NCBI RefSeq assembly: GCF_013410345.1
Contig: NZ_JACCFJ010000001.1
Coordinates: 434,001 to 498,000 of the forward strand
DNA: 64,000 nucleotides
Direction: 5' to 3'
Source of the DNA: Saccharopolyspora hordei
GTDB taxonomy: Bacteria; Actinomycetota; Actinomycetes; Mycobacteriales; Pseudonocardiaceae
Below, one piece after another: positions 25,106 to 34,130 of this stretch. Position 1 is the first letter of the stretch. Each line of letters starts with the position of its first letter. Below the pieces are notes generated by a model. It did not search any database. It saw only the letters and a list, made by a program, of their open reading frames with translations, and was not told the DNA's origin. The position numbers and the translations under genes were made by a program.

Positions 25106-26389
25106 ATGGCGAACTCTCAGCACGAGACCGGTCGGGCCGAGTCCTCCACTCCAGACCCCGGGACGCACTCTGCCGGCCTTCCGGACCAGCCGACGCTGCA
25201 CGAGTTCCTCACGCGCCTCGTCAGCGACCCGGCGGCCCGGTCGGCCTTCGACGCCGATCCGCGAGCCACGTTGGATGCGGCCGGACTCGGGGACATGAGC
25301 GCGACGGACGTGCTGCAGGCGACGTCACTCGCTCTCGACTACGCGCCGGTCGAGGTGGTGGCGGAGTACGGGCGCTCACTCCAGAGCAGCGTCGAGAAGT
25401 TCGCTGCGAGCTCCCAAGCCGTCGCGTTCAACGAACTGCATCCCGCACATCCACTAGAGCAGGAAGAACAGAGCATGCTGCAGAACACCCCCGCACAGCC
25501 CGGCGACTTCGACAAGGACAACGACGTCGACGCGAACCTGCCGGCTCCGGCTCCGCAGGAGAACACCAACGTCGACGTCGACATCGAGCAGAACGACTCG
25601 CACAACCTGATCAGCGTCCACCACGTGCTGAGCGGCAACGACATCGCCAACGGCAACGTCATCGGCTCGGTCCTGGGCGACACCGTCGGCCAGGTCGGTG
25701 ACACCATCGGTGGCGTGGTCTCCGAGGTCAACTCGACCGTCAACAACGTCTTCGACACCACCGTCGACGTCGCGGTCGGCGCCACCTCCACCGTCTACGG
25801 CGACGTGACCAACGTGGTCGGCGACATCGCCAGCGGCAACGCCACCGGCATCGTCGGCGACGTGACCAACGTGGTCGGCGACGTCACCGGTGTCGCGGGC
25901 GACGTGACCGGTGTGGTCGGCGACGTGACCGGCAACGTCGCGGGCGGCGACGTGACCGAGATCGTGGCCAACGTCCCGGTCGTCGGCGACGTGGCCGGCG
26001 AGGTCACCAACGTCGTGGGCAACGTCCCGGTCGTGGGCGACGTGGTCGGCGACGTCGCCAGCGGTGACGTGACCGGTGTGGTCGGCGACGTCACCGGCGC
26101 GGTCGGCGGCGTGACCGGCGTGGTCGGCGACGTGGCGGGCAACGTCCCGGTCGTCGGCGAGGTGACCGACGTGGTCGGCGGCGTCGCGAGCAACGTCCCG
26201 GTCGTGGGCGACGTCGTGGGCGGCATCACCGGCGGCGACGTGAACACCCTGCCGGTCGAGGACGCCACCTCCGCGGCGGCCGAGCCGGTCGAGGCCGTGA
26301 CCGACACCGTCAGCAGCCTGCCGGTCGTCGGCGACGTGGTCGACACCGCCACCGACGCCCTGCCGCTGGACGTGGACGGCCTGCTCTGA
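25106..26389 (+). CDS. iniB: IniB-like protein with Gly/Val repeat domain
   Basis: 427 aa from ATG 25106 (GGAGG upstream). The N-terminal domain (about 25-110) has the IniB pattern LHEFLTRLVSDPAARSAFDADPRATLDAAGLGD. From about residue 190 it becomes low-complexity repeats of GDVTGVVGDV, GNVPVVGDV and similar units to the end, with regularly spaced Gly, Asp and Val and no cysteine. No clear signal peptide is seen. M. tuberculosis IniB likewise joins this N-domain to a long Gly-rich tail and is induced by cell-wall inhibitors. The repeat could form an extended or beta-solenoid-like surface. Function is unproven. Confidence 0.82.
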   Translation: MANSQHETGRAESSTPDPGTHSAGLPDQPTLHEFLTRLVSDPAARSAFDADPRATLDAAGLGDMSATDVLQATSLALDYAPVEVVAEYGRSLQSSVEKFAASSQAVAFNELHPAHPLEQEEQSMLQNTPAQPGDFDKDNDVDANLPAPAPQENTNVDVDIEQNDSHNLISVHHVLSGNDIANGNVIGSVLGDTVGQVGDTIGGVVSEVNSTVNNVFDTTVDVAVGATSTVYGDVTNVVGDIASGNATGIVGDVTNVVGDVTGVAGDVTGVVGDVTGNVAGGDVTEIVANVPVVGDVAGEVTNVVGNVPVVGDVVGDVASGDVTGVVGDVTGAVGGVTGVVGDVAGNVPVVGEVTDVVGGVASNVPVVGDVVGGITGGDVNTLPVEDATSAAAEPVEAVTDTVSSLPVVGDVVDTATDALPLDVDGLL

Positions 26390-26410
26390 ACCACGCAGTG
26401 AGCGCCTGAG

Positions 26411-26446
26411 TGCCGGGATCCGCCGGACGGTGGATCCCGGCATTCC
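26411..26446 (+). terminator. terminator between iniB and iniA
   Basis: A perfect 11-bp stem TGCCGGGATCC/GGATCCCGGCA has a 10-base loop followed by TTCC. Three direct ATTCCGCGN 9-mers follow (26442-26468). It separates iniB from the downstream GTPase genes. Confidence 0.65.
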
Positions 26447-26542
26447 GCGCATTCCGCGCATTCCGCGACGATTCCCCGTCCCTCGGCGGCCCGGGGCGGT
26501 GTGAGTTCAGCCGATCGGGTTTCTTCCGCCGCGACGGCACGC

Positions 26543-26555
26543 CACAATCGACGCC
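26543..26555 (+). promoter_or_regulatory. candidate -10 for leaderless iniA
   Basis: CACAAT at 26543-26548 with seven bases to the GTG start and no ribosome-binding site. With the terminator upstream, this suggests iniA-iniC has its own promoter. Confidence 0.4.
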
Positions 26556-28370
26556 GTGATCGAGACGGCGTTGGTGGATCTCATCGATCGCGCGACTGCG
26601 GAGTGCGCCGAGCAGCAGCGTGCCGATCTGCACAACCGCCTGCGCCAGATCCGCACCAGAGTCCTCGACCCGACCCAGCTCGTGCTGGTCGTCGGTGAAT
26701 CGGGACAGGGCAAGAGCGCCCTGGTCAACGCCCTGGTCAACGCGCCGGTGTGCGCCTCCGGGGACGACGTCACCACCGTCGTGCCCACGCTCGTCCGCTA
26801 CGCCGACGAACCCACCGCCCTGCTCCTCGAGCACGAACCCACGCACGGCCCGGCCGCGCTGGACCGCACGCCGGTGCCCGTCGAGCAGGTCCGCGAGCAC
26901 CTCGACCGCGCCCTCGCGAACGGCCGCCCCGTCACCCGCGGCGAGGTCGGCATCCCGCGCGCCGTGCTCAAGAACGGGCTCGCCCTGATGGACACCCCCG
27001 GCGTCGGCAGCGTGTCCTCGTCGCTGACCGCCACCACGCTCGCCGTGGTCGCCGAGGCCGACGCGCTGCTCATGGTCTCCGACGCCACCCAGGAGCTGAC
27101 CACCAACGAGCTGGCGTTCCTCAAGCAGGCCACCGCGCTGTGCCCGAACGTCGCCCTGGTGCAGCCCAAGATCGACCGCACCCCGCACTGGCGCAAGGTC
27201 GTCGAGGTCAACCGCAAGCACCTGCACAACGCCGGCATCGCGGCCAAGATCTTCCCGGTCTCGGCCGCCATCCGGATGCGCGCGATGCAGGCCAAGGACA
27301 GCAACCTCAACGCCGAGTCCGGCTTCCCGCCGCTGCTGGAGTACCTGCAGACCGAGCTGGCCGGCAAGCACGAGCAGTTCACCCGCCGCCTCGTCGCGCA
27401 CAACGTCTCCGAAGCGCTGTCCCAGGTCAACGACGCGCTGAAGACCGAGCTCGCCGCCCAGAACCCGCGCACCGCCGCGCAGACCCTGGTCGAGCTGGAG
27501 ACCGCGCAGCGCCGGGCCGAAGACCTCCGCCGGGTCTCCAACCGGTGGCAGAAGGCGCTCAACGACGGCATCGCCGAGCTCTACACCGACATCGAGTTCG
27601 ACTTCCGCGAGCGCAGCTGGGCGATCCTGCACGAGGTCAACGAGATCTTCGAGACCGCCGACCCGCTGGAGGTCTGGGACGACTTCCGCGACTGGCTCAC
27701 CGACCGGCTCCTCGACGCGATCTCCGAGACCTTCCAGTGGCTGGAGGCCCGGCAGGCGCAGCTCGCCGAGGTCGTCGCCGAGGAGATGCGCGCCGAGCAC
27801 GACGCGATCGTCCCGCAGCTGGTGGACATCCAGCCGCCCAACCCGCTGGACGAGGTGCCGGAGCCGAAGCTGCCGAGCCGCAGCGAGTACAAGCGGTTCG
27901 ACCAGTTCCTCACCGGGCTGCGCGGCTCCTACGGCGGCGTGCTGATGTTCGGCATGATCACCTCGTTCGGCCTGGGCCTCGGCCTGCTCAACGTGGTGTC
28001 CATCTCGGCCGGTGTGCTGCTGGGCCTCAAGAGCCTCGACGAGGAGAAGGACTCCCGGCTGCGCCGCCGCCAGACCGAGGTGAAGACGGCCGTGCAGCGC
28101 CACGTCGAGCAGGTGATCTTCCACGTCAACCGGGAGGCCAAGACCGCCATCCGCACGGTGCACCGCACCCTGCACACGCACTTCATGCAGATCACCGAGA
28201 ACGCCCAGGCGGAGATCAGCCGGGTCATCCAGGAGATCAAGCGCAACGCCGAGCGCAGCGCGGTGGACCGCGACCAGCGGGCCCGGGAGATCCGGCAGAA
28301 GCTGGAGGAGCTCACCGCACTGCGCCGCAAGGCCACCATGCTCACCCAGAACCGGATCACCGCCGCATGA
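26556..28370 (+). CDS. iniA: IniA-like bacterial dynamin GTPase
   Basis: 604 aa. G1 GESGQGKS at 47-54, the G2 region DDVTTVVPT, G3 DTPGVGS near 145 and G4-like QPKID near 208 define a dynamin-type GTPase domain. A long helical stalk follows (about 280-450). A hydrophobic stretch (VLMFGMITSFGLGLGLLNVV, then SISAGVLLGL; about 463-493) matches the membrane-inserting paddle of IniA. A second helical arm (about 500-604) ends the protein. Mycobacterial IniA is a membrane-remodelling dynamin-like protein induced by isoniazid and other wall inhibitors. It overlaps the IniC gene by four bases, consistent with joint action at the inner membrane. Confidence 0.9.
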   Translation: MIETALVDLIDRATAECAEQQRADLHNRLRQIRTRVLDPTQLVLVVGESGQGKSALVNALVNAPVCASGDDVTTVVPTLVRYADEPTALLLEHEPTHGPAALDRTPVPVEQVREHLDRALANGRPVTRGEVGIPRAVLKNGLALMDTPGVGSVSSSLTATTLAVVAEADALLMVSDATQELTTNELAFLKQATALCPNVALVQPKIDRTPHWRKVVEVNRKHLHNAGIAAKIFPVSAAIRMRAMQAKDSNLNAESGFPPLLEYLQTELAGKHEQFTRRLVAHNVSEALSQVNDALKTELAAQNPRTAAQTLVELETAQRRAEDLRRVSNRWQKALNDGIAELYTDIEFDFRERSWAILHEVNEIFETADPLEVWDDFRDWLTDRLLDAISETFQWLEARQAQLAEVVAEEMRAEHDAIVPQLVDIQPPNPLDEVPEPKLPSRSEYKRFDQFLTGLRGSYGGVLMFGMITSFGLGLGLLNVVSISAGVLLGLKSLDEEKDSRLRRRQTEVKTAVQRHVEQVIFHVNREAKTAIRTVHRTLHTHFMQITENAQAEISRVIQEIKRNAERSAVDRDQRAREIRQKLEELTALRRKATMLTQNRITAA

Positions 28371-30199
28371 CCGGGGAAGCCCTGCTGGACCGCGCCCGTG
28401 CGCTGCTGATCCGCACGATGACCTTCTACCGGGACGACCCGCGCACCTCCACCTGGCTGCGCGGCCGGCTGGAACGGCTCGACCAACCGCTGCGCATCGC
28501 GGTCAGCGGCCGGGTCAAGGCGGGCAAGTCGACGCTGATCAACGCGCTGGTCGGCGCCGAGCTCGCCCCCACCGACGCCGAGGAGCGCACCCAGGTCAGC
28601 ACCTTCTACCAGTACGGTCCCGAGCCGAGGATCCTGGTGCACACCCCGCACGGCACGGTGCAGAACGTGCCGGTGACCACGCTGGACGCCGGGACCATCC
28701 GCGACCTGCAGCACTGGCGGCCCGACGAGGTGGCGCGGCTGGTCATCGAGTCGCCCACCCCCGGTCTGCAGTCCATCACGCTCATCGAGACGCCGGGCGT
28801 GGCCTCGGCGGCGGTGCAGGAGACCGGGCGGTCGGCGCTGGCGCAGATCCTGTCCGAGGCCGACGCCGTGCTGTACCTGACGCGCTACCCGCGGCAGACG
28901 GACCTGCAGTTCCTGCAGTCGGTCAACGAGCTGGAGACCGCGCGGCGCGTCCCGATCAGCACGATCGTCGCCTTCTCCCGCGCCGACGAGACCGGCGACG
29001 GCGGGCCGGACGGGCTGCAGGCGGCCGAGCGGATCGCGGAGACCTACCGCAACGACCCGACGCTGCGGTCGTTCACGCAGCACCTGATCCCGGTGGTCGG
29101 GCTGCTCGGGCAGGCGGTCGCGACCATGACCGACGAGGACTTCACCGCGCTGGGCAACCTCTCCCGGCTGTCGGAGAACGACCTGGACGCGCTGCTGCTG
29201 TCCGCGGACCGGTTCATCAACAGCAAGATCGAGTCGACGCCCGGGCCGGTCCGGCAGCGGCTCTTCGAGCGGTTCGGCCAGTACGGCCTGCGGCGCGCGC
29301 TGACCCTGCTGCGCAGCGGCGTGGAGCGGAAGGACCTGCGGGCGGCACTGCTCGAGGAGAGCGGGCTGAACACGCTGCACGAGACCCTGCACCAGCAGTT
29401 CGTGGAGCGCCAGGACGCGCTGCGCGCCCGGTCCGCGCTGCTGGCCGTGGACATGGTGCTGCGCGCCAACCCGCGTCCCGGCGTGCAGCAGCTGCGCGGC
29501 GAGTTCGAGCGGCTGCTGCTCAACTCGCACGAGTGGGACGAGCTGCGGCTGCTGTCCGCCCTGGACTCCGGTCAGGTGCGCTTCCCCCGTCCGCTGCAGG
29601 CGGAGGCGAAGCGCCTGCTGGGTGCGAACGGCACCAGCGCGTACGCGCGCCTGGGGCGGGACGAGACGACGCTGGCGGTGGACCTGGCCGACGAGGCGGC
29701 GGCCGCGCTCGCCCGCTGGCGCCAGCAGTCGGTGAACCCGATGCACGACCGCGTCCACCGCGACGCGGTCCGCACGGTCCTGCGCAGCTGCGAACGCCTG
29801 GTCGCCCACCAGATCCACAGCCCCCACCGTTCCCAGCAGTCGGCGGCGCAGCAGGCCGCTCAGCAGCAGGCGGCTCACCAGGCCGCCCAGCAGCAGGCCG
29901 CCACCCAACAAGCAGCTCAGCAGTCGGCGGCGCAGCAGCAGGCTGCGGCTCACCCGGCCCGAGCCGCTCGACCACCGGGCCACCAGACCGGCCGACACCA
30001 GGTCGCGGAGGTCACGCAGGGCGCGCAACCACCGCGGAGCCGAGCCCAGTCCGCCCACGCGCACGAGGCCCAACCCGAGCAGCCGAGCCAGTCCGGCCGC
30101 CGCCACGCCGCGCGGCACCAGGCGCAGCAGGCACAGCACCAGACCCGCCCACCGGCCCACTCCGGCCCGCAACCCCCGGGCGCCCACACCCGCCAGTGA
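28367..30199 (+). CDS. iniC: IniC-like dynamin GTPase with Gln/Ala/His-rich tail
   Basis: 610 aa; ATG overlaps the iniA stop. G1 GRVKAGKS (48-55), switch region EERTQVSTFY, G3 IETPGVAS near 140 (Glu where Asp is usual) and G4-like FSRADE near 205. The helical stalk extends to about 480 and has no hydrophobic paddle, as in IniC partners. The last ~125 residues are a low-complexity tail rich in Gln, Ala, His, Arg and Pro (AAQQQAAHQAAQQQAA and similar), probably disordered. It is expected to work with IniA. The tail could be a linker or interaction region; I know no equivalent in M. tuberculosis IniC. Confidence 0.87.
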   Translation: MTGEALLDRARALLIRTMTFYRDDPRTSTWLRGRLERLDQPLRIAVSGRVKAGKSTLINALVGAELAPTDAEERTQVSTFYQYGPEPRILVHTPHGTVQNVPVTTLDAGTIRDLQHWRPDEVARLVIESPTPGLQSITLIETPGVASAAVQETGRSALAQILSEADAVLYLTRYPRQTDLQFLQSVNELETARRVPISTIVAFSRADETGDGGPDGLQAAERIAETYRNDPTLRSFTQHLIPVVGLLGQAVATMTDEDFTALGNLSRLSENDLDALLLSADRFINSKIESTPGPVRQRLFERFGQYGLRRALTLLRSGVERKDLRAALLEESGLNTLHETLHQQFVERQDALRARSALLAVDMVLRANPRPGVQQLRGEFERLLLNSHEWDELRLLSALDSGQVRFPRPLQAEAKRLLGANGTSAYARLGRDETTLAVDLADEAAAALARWRQQSVNPMHDRVHRDAVRTVLRSCERLVAHQIHSPHRSQQSAAQQAAQQQAAHQAAQQQAATQQAAQQSAAQQQAAAHPARAARPPGHQTGRHQVAEVTQGAQPPRSRAQSAHAHEAQPEQPSQSGRRHAARHQAQQAQHQTRPPAHSGPQPPGAHTRQ

Positions 30200-30322
30200 C
30201 CCAAGGCGCCCCGACGCCACCGCACCGCCCAGCGGCCGCCCGGAACTGCGGCCTCCCCACGGGCAGGCCGCGTCGAGGGGCTGGTGCTGGGCGGTCGGTG
30301 CGGGCGACGACCCCAGGAACGA

Positions 30323-30361
30323 GCGGAGGTCCCGGGAGCCGGGCGCTCCCAGGACCTCCGC
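30323..30361. terminator. bidirectional terminator between iniC and catalase
   Basis: 10-bp outer arms GCGGAGGTCC/GGACCTCCGC with an inner GGGAGC/GCTCCC stem, in the spacer between convergent genes. The rest of 30200-30424 shows no gene. Confidence 0.7.
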
Positions 30362-30424
30362 GCGTGGTGGTCGCCGCAGTCAGCAGCGGGGGGCCGACGT
30401 CGTCGGCCCAGCTCCGGGCCTAGC

Positions 30425-31870
30425 TCAGCCCTGGACCTTCTCGGCGATCTTGTCGCCGGTGTCCTTGTCGACGTTGCGCCAGTACTCCAGCGCCTTCTCC
30501 AGGACCGGCTTGCTCACGCCCTTGGACAGGTGACCGGCCACGTTGTCCACGAACCGGGCCCGCTCCTCGTCGCTGAAGACCTTGCGGACCAGGGTGCCCG
30601 GCTGGCCGAAGTCGTCGTCCTCGGCGTGCAGGCGGTACGCCGAGCGGATGACCTCCTGCTCGATGCCGTACGCCGAGTCGTCGGTGCCGTAGGAGGCGTC
30701 GGCGTGCGGGCCGCCGTAGGAGTTCGGCGCGTACACCGGGTCGTGGTCGATGCTGAAGCGCATCGCACCGTCCTTGGAGTAGCTGTTCACCGGCGCGATC
30801 GGGCGGTTGACCGGCAGGTCCATGTAGTTGGTGCCGATCCGGTACCGGTGCGCGTCCGGGTAGGAGAACAACCGGCCCTGCAGCATCTTGTCCGGCGAGG
30901 CGCCGATGCCCGGGACCATGTTGGCCGGCTCGAACGCGGCCTGCTCGATCTGGGCGAAGTAGTTCTCCGGGTTGCGGTTCAGCACGAACCGGCCGACCTT
31001 GATCAGCGGGTAGTCGCCGTGCGGCCACACCTTGGTCAGGTCGAACGGGTTGAACCGGTAGTCCGCGGCCTCCTCGAACGGCATGACCTGGACGTACAGC
31101 GTCCAGCTCGGGTGCTCGCCCGACTTGATCGCGGTCCACAGGTCGCGGATGTGGTGGTCGGCGTCCTCACCGGCCATCCGGTCCGCCTCGGCCTGGGTCA
31201 GGAAGTCGTGGCCCTGGTCGGTCTTGAAGTGGTACTTGACCCAGAACTTCTCGCCGGCCGCGTTGATCCACATGAAGGTGTGCGAGCCGTACATGTTCAT
31301 GTGGCGCCAGGTGCGCGGGATGCCGCGGTCACCCATCAGCCAGGTCACCTGGTGCGCCGACTCCGGGCACTGGGTCCAGAAGTCCCACTGCATGTCGTGG
31401 TCGCGCAGGTGGTTGTCGGCGCGGCGCTTCTGCGAGCGGATGAAGTCCGGGAACTTGATCGCGTCGCGGATGAAGAACACCGGCGTGTTGTTGCCGACGA
31501 GGTCGTAGTTGCCCTCGCTGGTGTAGAACTTGATCGCCGTCCCGCGCGGGTCGCGCCAGGTGTCGGGCGAACCCAGCTCACCGGCGACCGACGAGAACCG
31601 GACCAGCGTCTCGGTCCGGGTGCCCGGCTGGAACACGGCGGCCTTGGTGTACTGGCTGACGTCCTCGGTGACCTCGAAGAAGCCGAACGCGCCACCGCCC
31701 TTGGCGTGCACCACGCGCTCGGGCACCCGCTCGCGGTTGAACTGCGCGTTCTTCTCGATCAGGTAGTGGTCCTGCAGCAGCACCGGGCCGTTCGGGCCCG
31801 CGGTCAGCGAGTGGTCGTCGCTGGCAACCGGGATGCCGGCGTTGGTCGTCGTGGGTCGCACCGAACTCAC
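30425..31870 (-). CDS. katA: monofunctional heme catalase
   Basis: 481 aa from GTG 31870, with GGAGGG upstream. [16 protein letters not shown] holds the distal histidine (about 55), [11 protein letters not shown] the distal asparagine (about 128), and [15 protein letters not shown] the proximal tyrosine heme ligand (about 340). Length fits small-subunit clade 3 catalases. It converts H2O2 to water and oxygen in the cytosol. The start codon overlaps the Fur stop (GTGA), forming a fur-kat operon in which the repressor and the enzyme are translationally coupled. Confidence 0.96.
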   Translation of the reverse strand: MSSVRPTTTNAGIPVASDDHSLTAGPNGPVLLQDHYLIEKNAQFNRERVPERVVHAKGGGAFGFFEVTEDVSQYTKAAVFQPGTRTETLVRFSSVAGELGSPDTWRDPRGTAIKFYTSEGNYDLVGNNTPVFFIRDAIKFPDFIRSQKRRADNHLRDHDMQWDFWTQCPESAHQVTWLMGDRGIPRTWRHMNMYGSHTFMWINAAGEKFWVKYHFKTDQGHDFLTQAEADRMAGEDADHHIRDLWTAIKSGEHPSWTLYVQVMPFEEAADYRFNPFDLTKVWPHGDYPLIKVGRFVLNRNPENYFAQIEQAAFEPANMVPGIGASPDKMLQGRLFSYPDAHRYRIGTNYMDLPVNRPIAPVNSYSKDGAMRFSIDHDPVYAPNSYGGPHADASYGTDDSAYGIEQEVIRSAYRLHAEDDDFGQPGTLVRKVFSDEERARFVDNVAGHLSKGVSKPVLEKALEYWRNVDKDTGDKIAEKVQG

Positions 31871-32370
31871 GATCGTCCCTCCTCGTGGTGGTCGTTGTGG
31901 TGATCCCCCGGCCGGGCCGCCTGGGACAGGCAGTCGGGGCAGTACCCCCAGAACACGACTTCCGCCTCGTCCACCGCGTAGCCCGCGGTGGTCGAGGGCG
32001 TCAGGCACGGCGCCGCGCCCAGGACGCAGTCGACGTCCTCGGTGCGGCCGCACCTCCGGCACACCAGGTGGTGGTGGTTGTCGGCGATGCGCGCCTCGAA
32101 CCGGGCCGGGTGGCCGGCCGGTTCGATCCGCCGCAGCAGGCCCGCGCTGCTGCACGCGTTGAGCACGTCGTAGACGGCCTGCGTGGACACCGAACCGAGT
32201 TCCCGCCGCACCGCGGTCGCCACCTGGTCCGCGGTGGCGTGCGGGTGGTCCGCGAGCCACCGCAGCACGGCGAGCCGCGGCTTGGTGACGCGGAGTCCGG
32301 CGGCGCGCAGCCGCTCCTGCGGGTCTCGTGCGCCCGCCGAGCCGGTGCCGGTGGATGCTCTGAGGGTCAT
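31867..32370 (-). CDS. Fur-family peroxide/metal-responsive repressor (FurA/CatR-like)
   Basis: 167 aa. The winged helix ([35 protein letters not shown], about 20-54) and dimerisation domain are standard. [19 protein letters not shown] and FWGYCPDCL carry the metal-binding histidines and a CxxC pair that would hold structural zinc. It is the first gene of the operon with catalase, as in FurA-KatG and CatR-CatA systems of actinomycetes, so it is expected to repress catalase until peroxide oxidises the metal site. Confidence 0.92.
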   Translation of the reverse strand: MTLRASTGTGSAGARDPQERLRAAGLRVTKPRLAVLRWLADHPHATADQVATAVRRELGSVSTQAVYDVLNACSSAGLLRRIEPAGHPARFEARIADNHHHLVCRRCGRTEDVDCVLGAAPCLTPSTTAGYAVDEAEVVFWGYCPDCLSQAARPGDHHNDHHEEGRS

Positions 32371-32380
32371 GACGGCACCC

Positions 32381-32412
32381 AGTCTGCCACAAATAAACTG
32401 GAATGAGTCAAG
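32381..32412 (-). promoter_or_regulatory. promoter and probable Fur operator for the fur-katA operon
   Basis: On the minus strand CTTGACTCATTCCAG gives a good -35 (TTGACT, 32411-32406), with an AT-rich stretch and a CAGACT -10-like element ten bases before the fur start. This AT-rich island in a GC-rich setting is where an autoregulatory Fur box is expected. Confidence 0.5.
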
Positions 32413-32429
32413 AAAACACTCGGAAGTGT
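32413..32429 (-). terminator. short terminator after gluconokinase
   Basis: On the minus strand a 5-bp stem ACACT/AGTGT with a 4-base loop is followed by TTTTC. It is weak but correctly placed between the kinase gene and the fur promoter. Confidence 0.4.
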
Positions 32430-32469
32430 CGTTCCCCTCATCGCCCCCCGCCTGCCCGGCGGGTCAGGA

Positions 32470-33945
32470 TCAGAGCGGCAGGTCACGCAGGGTCTCGTAG
32501 ATCCGCTCCAGCGCCACCCGGCGCCGCGCCATGAGCCGCGCGGCCTCCTCGTCCGGCGTCGCCCGGCCCCCCACCACGACCAGCTCCGCGGCGCGCTCCA
32601 GCGAGTCGAACTCGCCGAGCGCCCGCCACCCGAGCAGCACCGCGCCGAGCCCGGAACCGCCGCTGCCCTCGGCCAGGCCGAGCTCCATGCCCAGCGCCGT
32701 CGCGATGGCGTCCGCCCACAGCGCGCTCCGGAACCCACCGCCGGTGGCCCGCACCGAGTGCACCTGGGCACCGGAGTCGCGCACCGCGTCGAGCACGAGC
32801 GCCAGCTGCTGCGCCACGCCCTCGACGACCGCGCGGGTCATCTCGGCGCGCCCGTGCGAGCGCCGCAGCCCCAGGAACGAGCCGGTCAGGCCGGGCTCCC
32901 ACCACGGCGCGCGCTCGCCGAGCAGGTACGGCAGCGCGATGAGCCCGTCCGCCCCGGGCGGCACGGCGGCCGCCTCGTCGAGCAGGTCGGCCACGTCCAC
33001 GCCGAAGGCCTCGGACGCCCACTGGGCGACGACCGCGCCGTTGCTCACCGCACCGCCGACCACCCACAGCCCGTCGGCCAGCGCGTAGCTGAACGTCCGG
33101 CACCGCTCGTCGACGCCCGGCTTGTCCCGGGTCACCCGGAGCGCCCCGCTGGTGCCCAGGGACAGCGCCGCCACCCCCGGCTGGACCGCACCGACGCCGA
33201 GGTTGGCCAGCGGCCCGTCCCCGCCGCCGAGCACGACCGGCAGGCCCGTCGGCAGCCCCACGGCCGCGGCGACCCGCGGCGCCAGCGGCATGGTCGTGGT
33301 CGGCGAGTGCAGCTCCGGCAGCTGGTCGGCGCGGACGCCCGCCACCTCCAGCGCCGGTTCGTGCCACTGCAGCGTCGACATGCCCTGCAGGCCGCTGCCG
33401 GAGCTCAGCGAGTGCTCGGTGACCAGCTCGCCGACGAAGTCCGCGACGACGAAGTCCTTCAGCGCGCACCACCGCACCACGTCGCGGGTCAGGTCGGGGC
33501 GGCTGCCGGTGAGCCAGGCCAGCTTCACCATGACCGACTGCGTGTGGACCGGGGTCCCGGTCGCCCGGTGCAGCGCGGCGGCGGTGTCGCGGTCGGACCG
33601 GATCCGCGCCGCGACCTCGGCCGCCCGGGTGTCCGCCCAGGTGAACGCCCGGGTGGCGGGAGCGCCGGAGCGGTCGAGCCCGACCAGCGTGTGCATGGCG
33701 GTGCTGAACGACAGCCCGGCCACCTCGTGCCCGTGCTCGGCCGCCCAGGCCGCGCACTCGGCCAGCGCCTCGACCGCGGCGTCGCGCACCTGCACGGCGT
33801 CCTGCGTCGCCTCCCCCGGCTCCTCGGTGCGCAGCGGGTACCCCCGCTCGGTCTGGTGCAGGACGTGCGCATCGACGCCCGCCGCGACGACCTTCGTCGC
33901 CGTGGTGCCGAGATCGATGCCGAGGACAACCGGGGCAGAGCTCAT
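32470..33945 (-). CDS. FGGY-family sugar kinase, probably gluconokinase
   Basis: 491 aa. GIDLGTTATKVVAAGVD is the phosphate-1 motif. STAMHTLVGLDRSGAPATRAFTWADTRA and HRATGTPVHTQSVMVKLAWL closely follow the pattern of FGGY gluconokinases (MHSLxxxDxxGxPLTxxxTWADNR, RTGTPxHxMSPLxKL) rather than xylulokinases. LGGGDGPLANLGVGAV and ATGGGFRSALWADAIATALG complete the ATP site. It would phosphorylate gluconate for the pentose phosphate pathway. No gluconate permease or dehydrogenase is adjacent. Confidence 0.82.
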   Translation of the reverse strand: MSSAPVVLGIDLGTTATKVVAAGVDAHVLHQTERGYPLRTEEPGEATQDAVQVRDAAVEALAECAAWAAEHGHEVAGLSFSTAMHTLVGLDRSGAPATRAFTWADTRAAEVAARIRSDRDTAAALHRATGTPVHTQSVMVKLAWLTGSRPDLTRDVVRWCALKDFVVADFVGELVTEHSLSSGSGLQGMSTLQWHEPALEVAGVRADQLPELHSPTTTMPLAPRVAAAVGLPTGLPVVLGGGDGPLANLGVGAVQPGVAALSLGTSGALRVTRDKPGVDERCRTFSYALADGLWVVGGAVSNGAVVAQWASEAFGVDVADLLDEAAAVPPGADGLIALPYLLGERAPWWEPGLTGSFLGLRRSHGRAEMTRAVVEGVAQQLALVLDAVRDSGAQVHSVRATGGGFRSALWADAIATALGMELGLAEGSGGSGLGAVLLGWRALGEFDSLERAAELVVVGGRATPDEEAARLMARRRVALERIYETLRDLPL

Positions 33946-33957
33946 GGGCCCAACCTA
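33946..33957 (-). promoter_or_regulatory. -10 element for leaderless gluconokinase
   Basis: On the minus strand TAGGTT (33957-33952) is followed by six bases and the ATG at 33945, with no ribosome-binding site. Confidence 0.45.
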
Positions 33958-34072
33958 TCCGCCGGTCGCAGCCGATCCGGCCACGCCTCCACAGCGGACA
34001 CCGCCCGGCGGTCGCGCTTGTCGTCGAACGCCGGTCGAGCGGCCACCCGCCCTCCGCTCACCCGCGACGACG

Positions 34073-34114
34073 AGGGCGCCTCCCTCCTGCGACCGGGGAG
34101 GAGGGAGGCGCCCT
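34073..34114 (-). terminator. strong terminator after asd
   Basis: A perfect 16-bp stem (34073-34088 with 34099-34114) has a 10-base loop, beginning 17 bp after the asd stop codon. Confidence 0.8.
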
Positions 34115-34130
34115 GTCGAGCCGGATGTGC

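Noticed and set aside
26441-26470. ATTCCGCGN triplet repeat as a CRISPR or iteron
   Set aside because: Only three 9-mers with no spacers; probably slippage next to the terminator.
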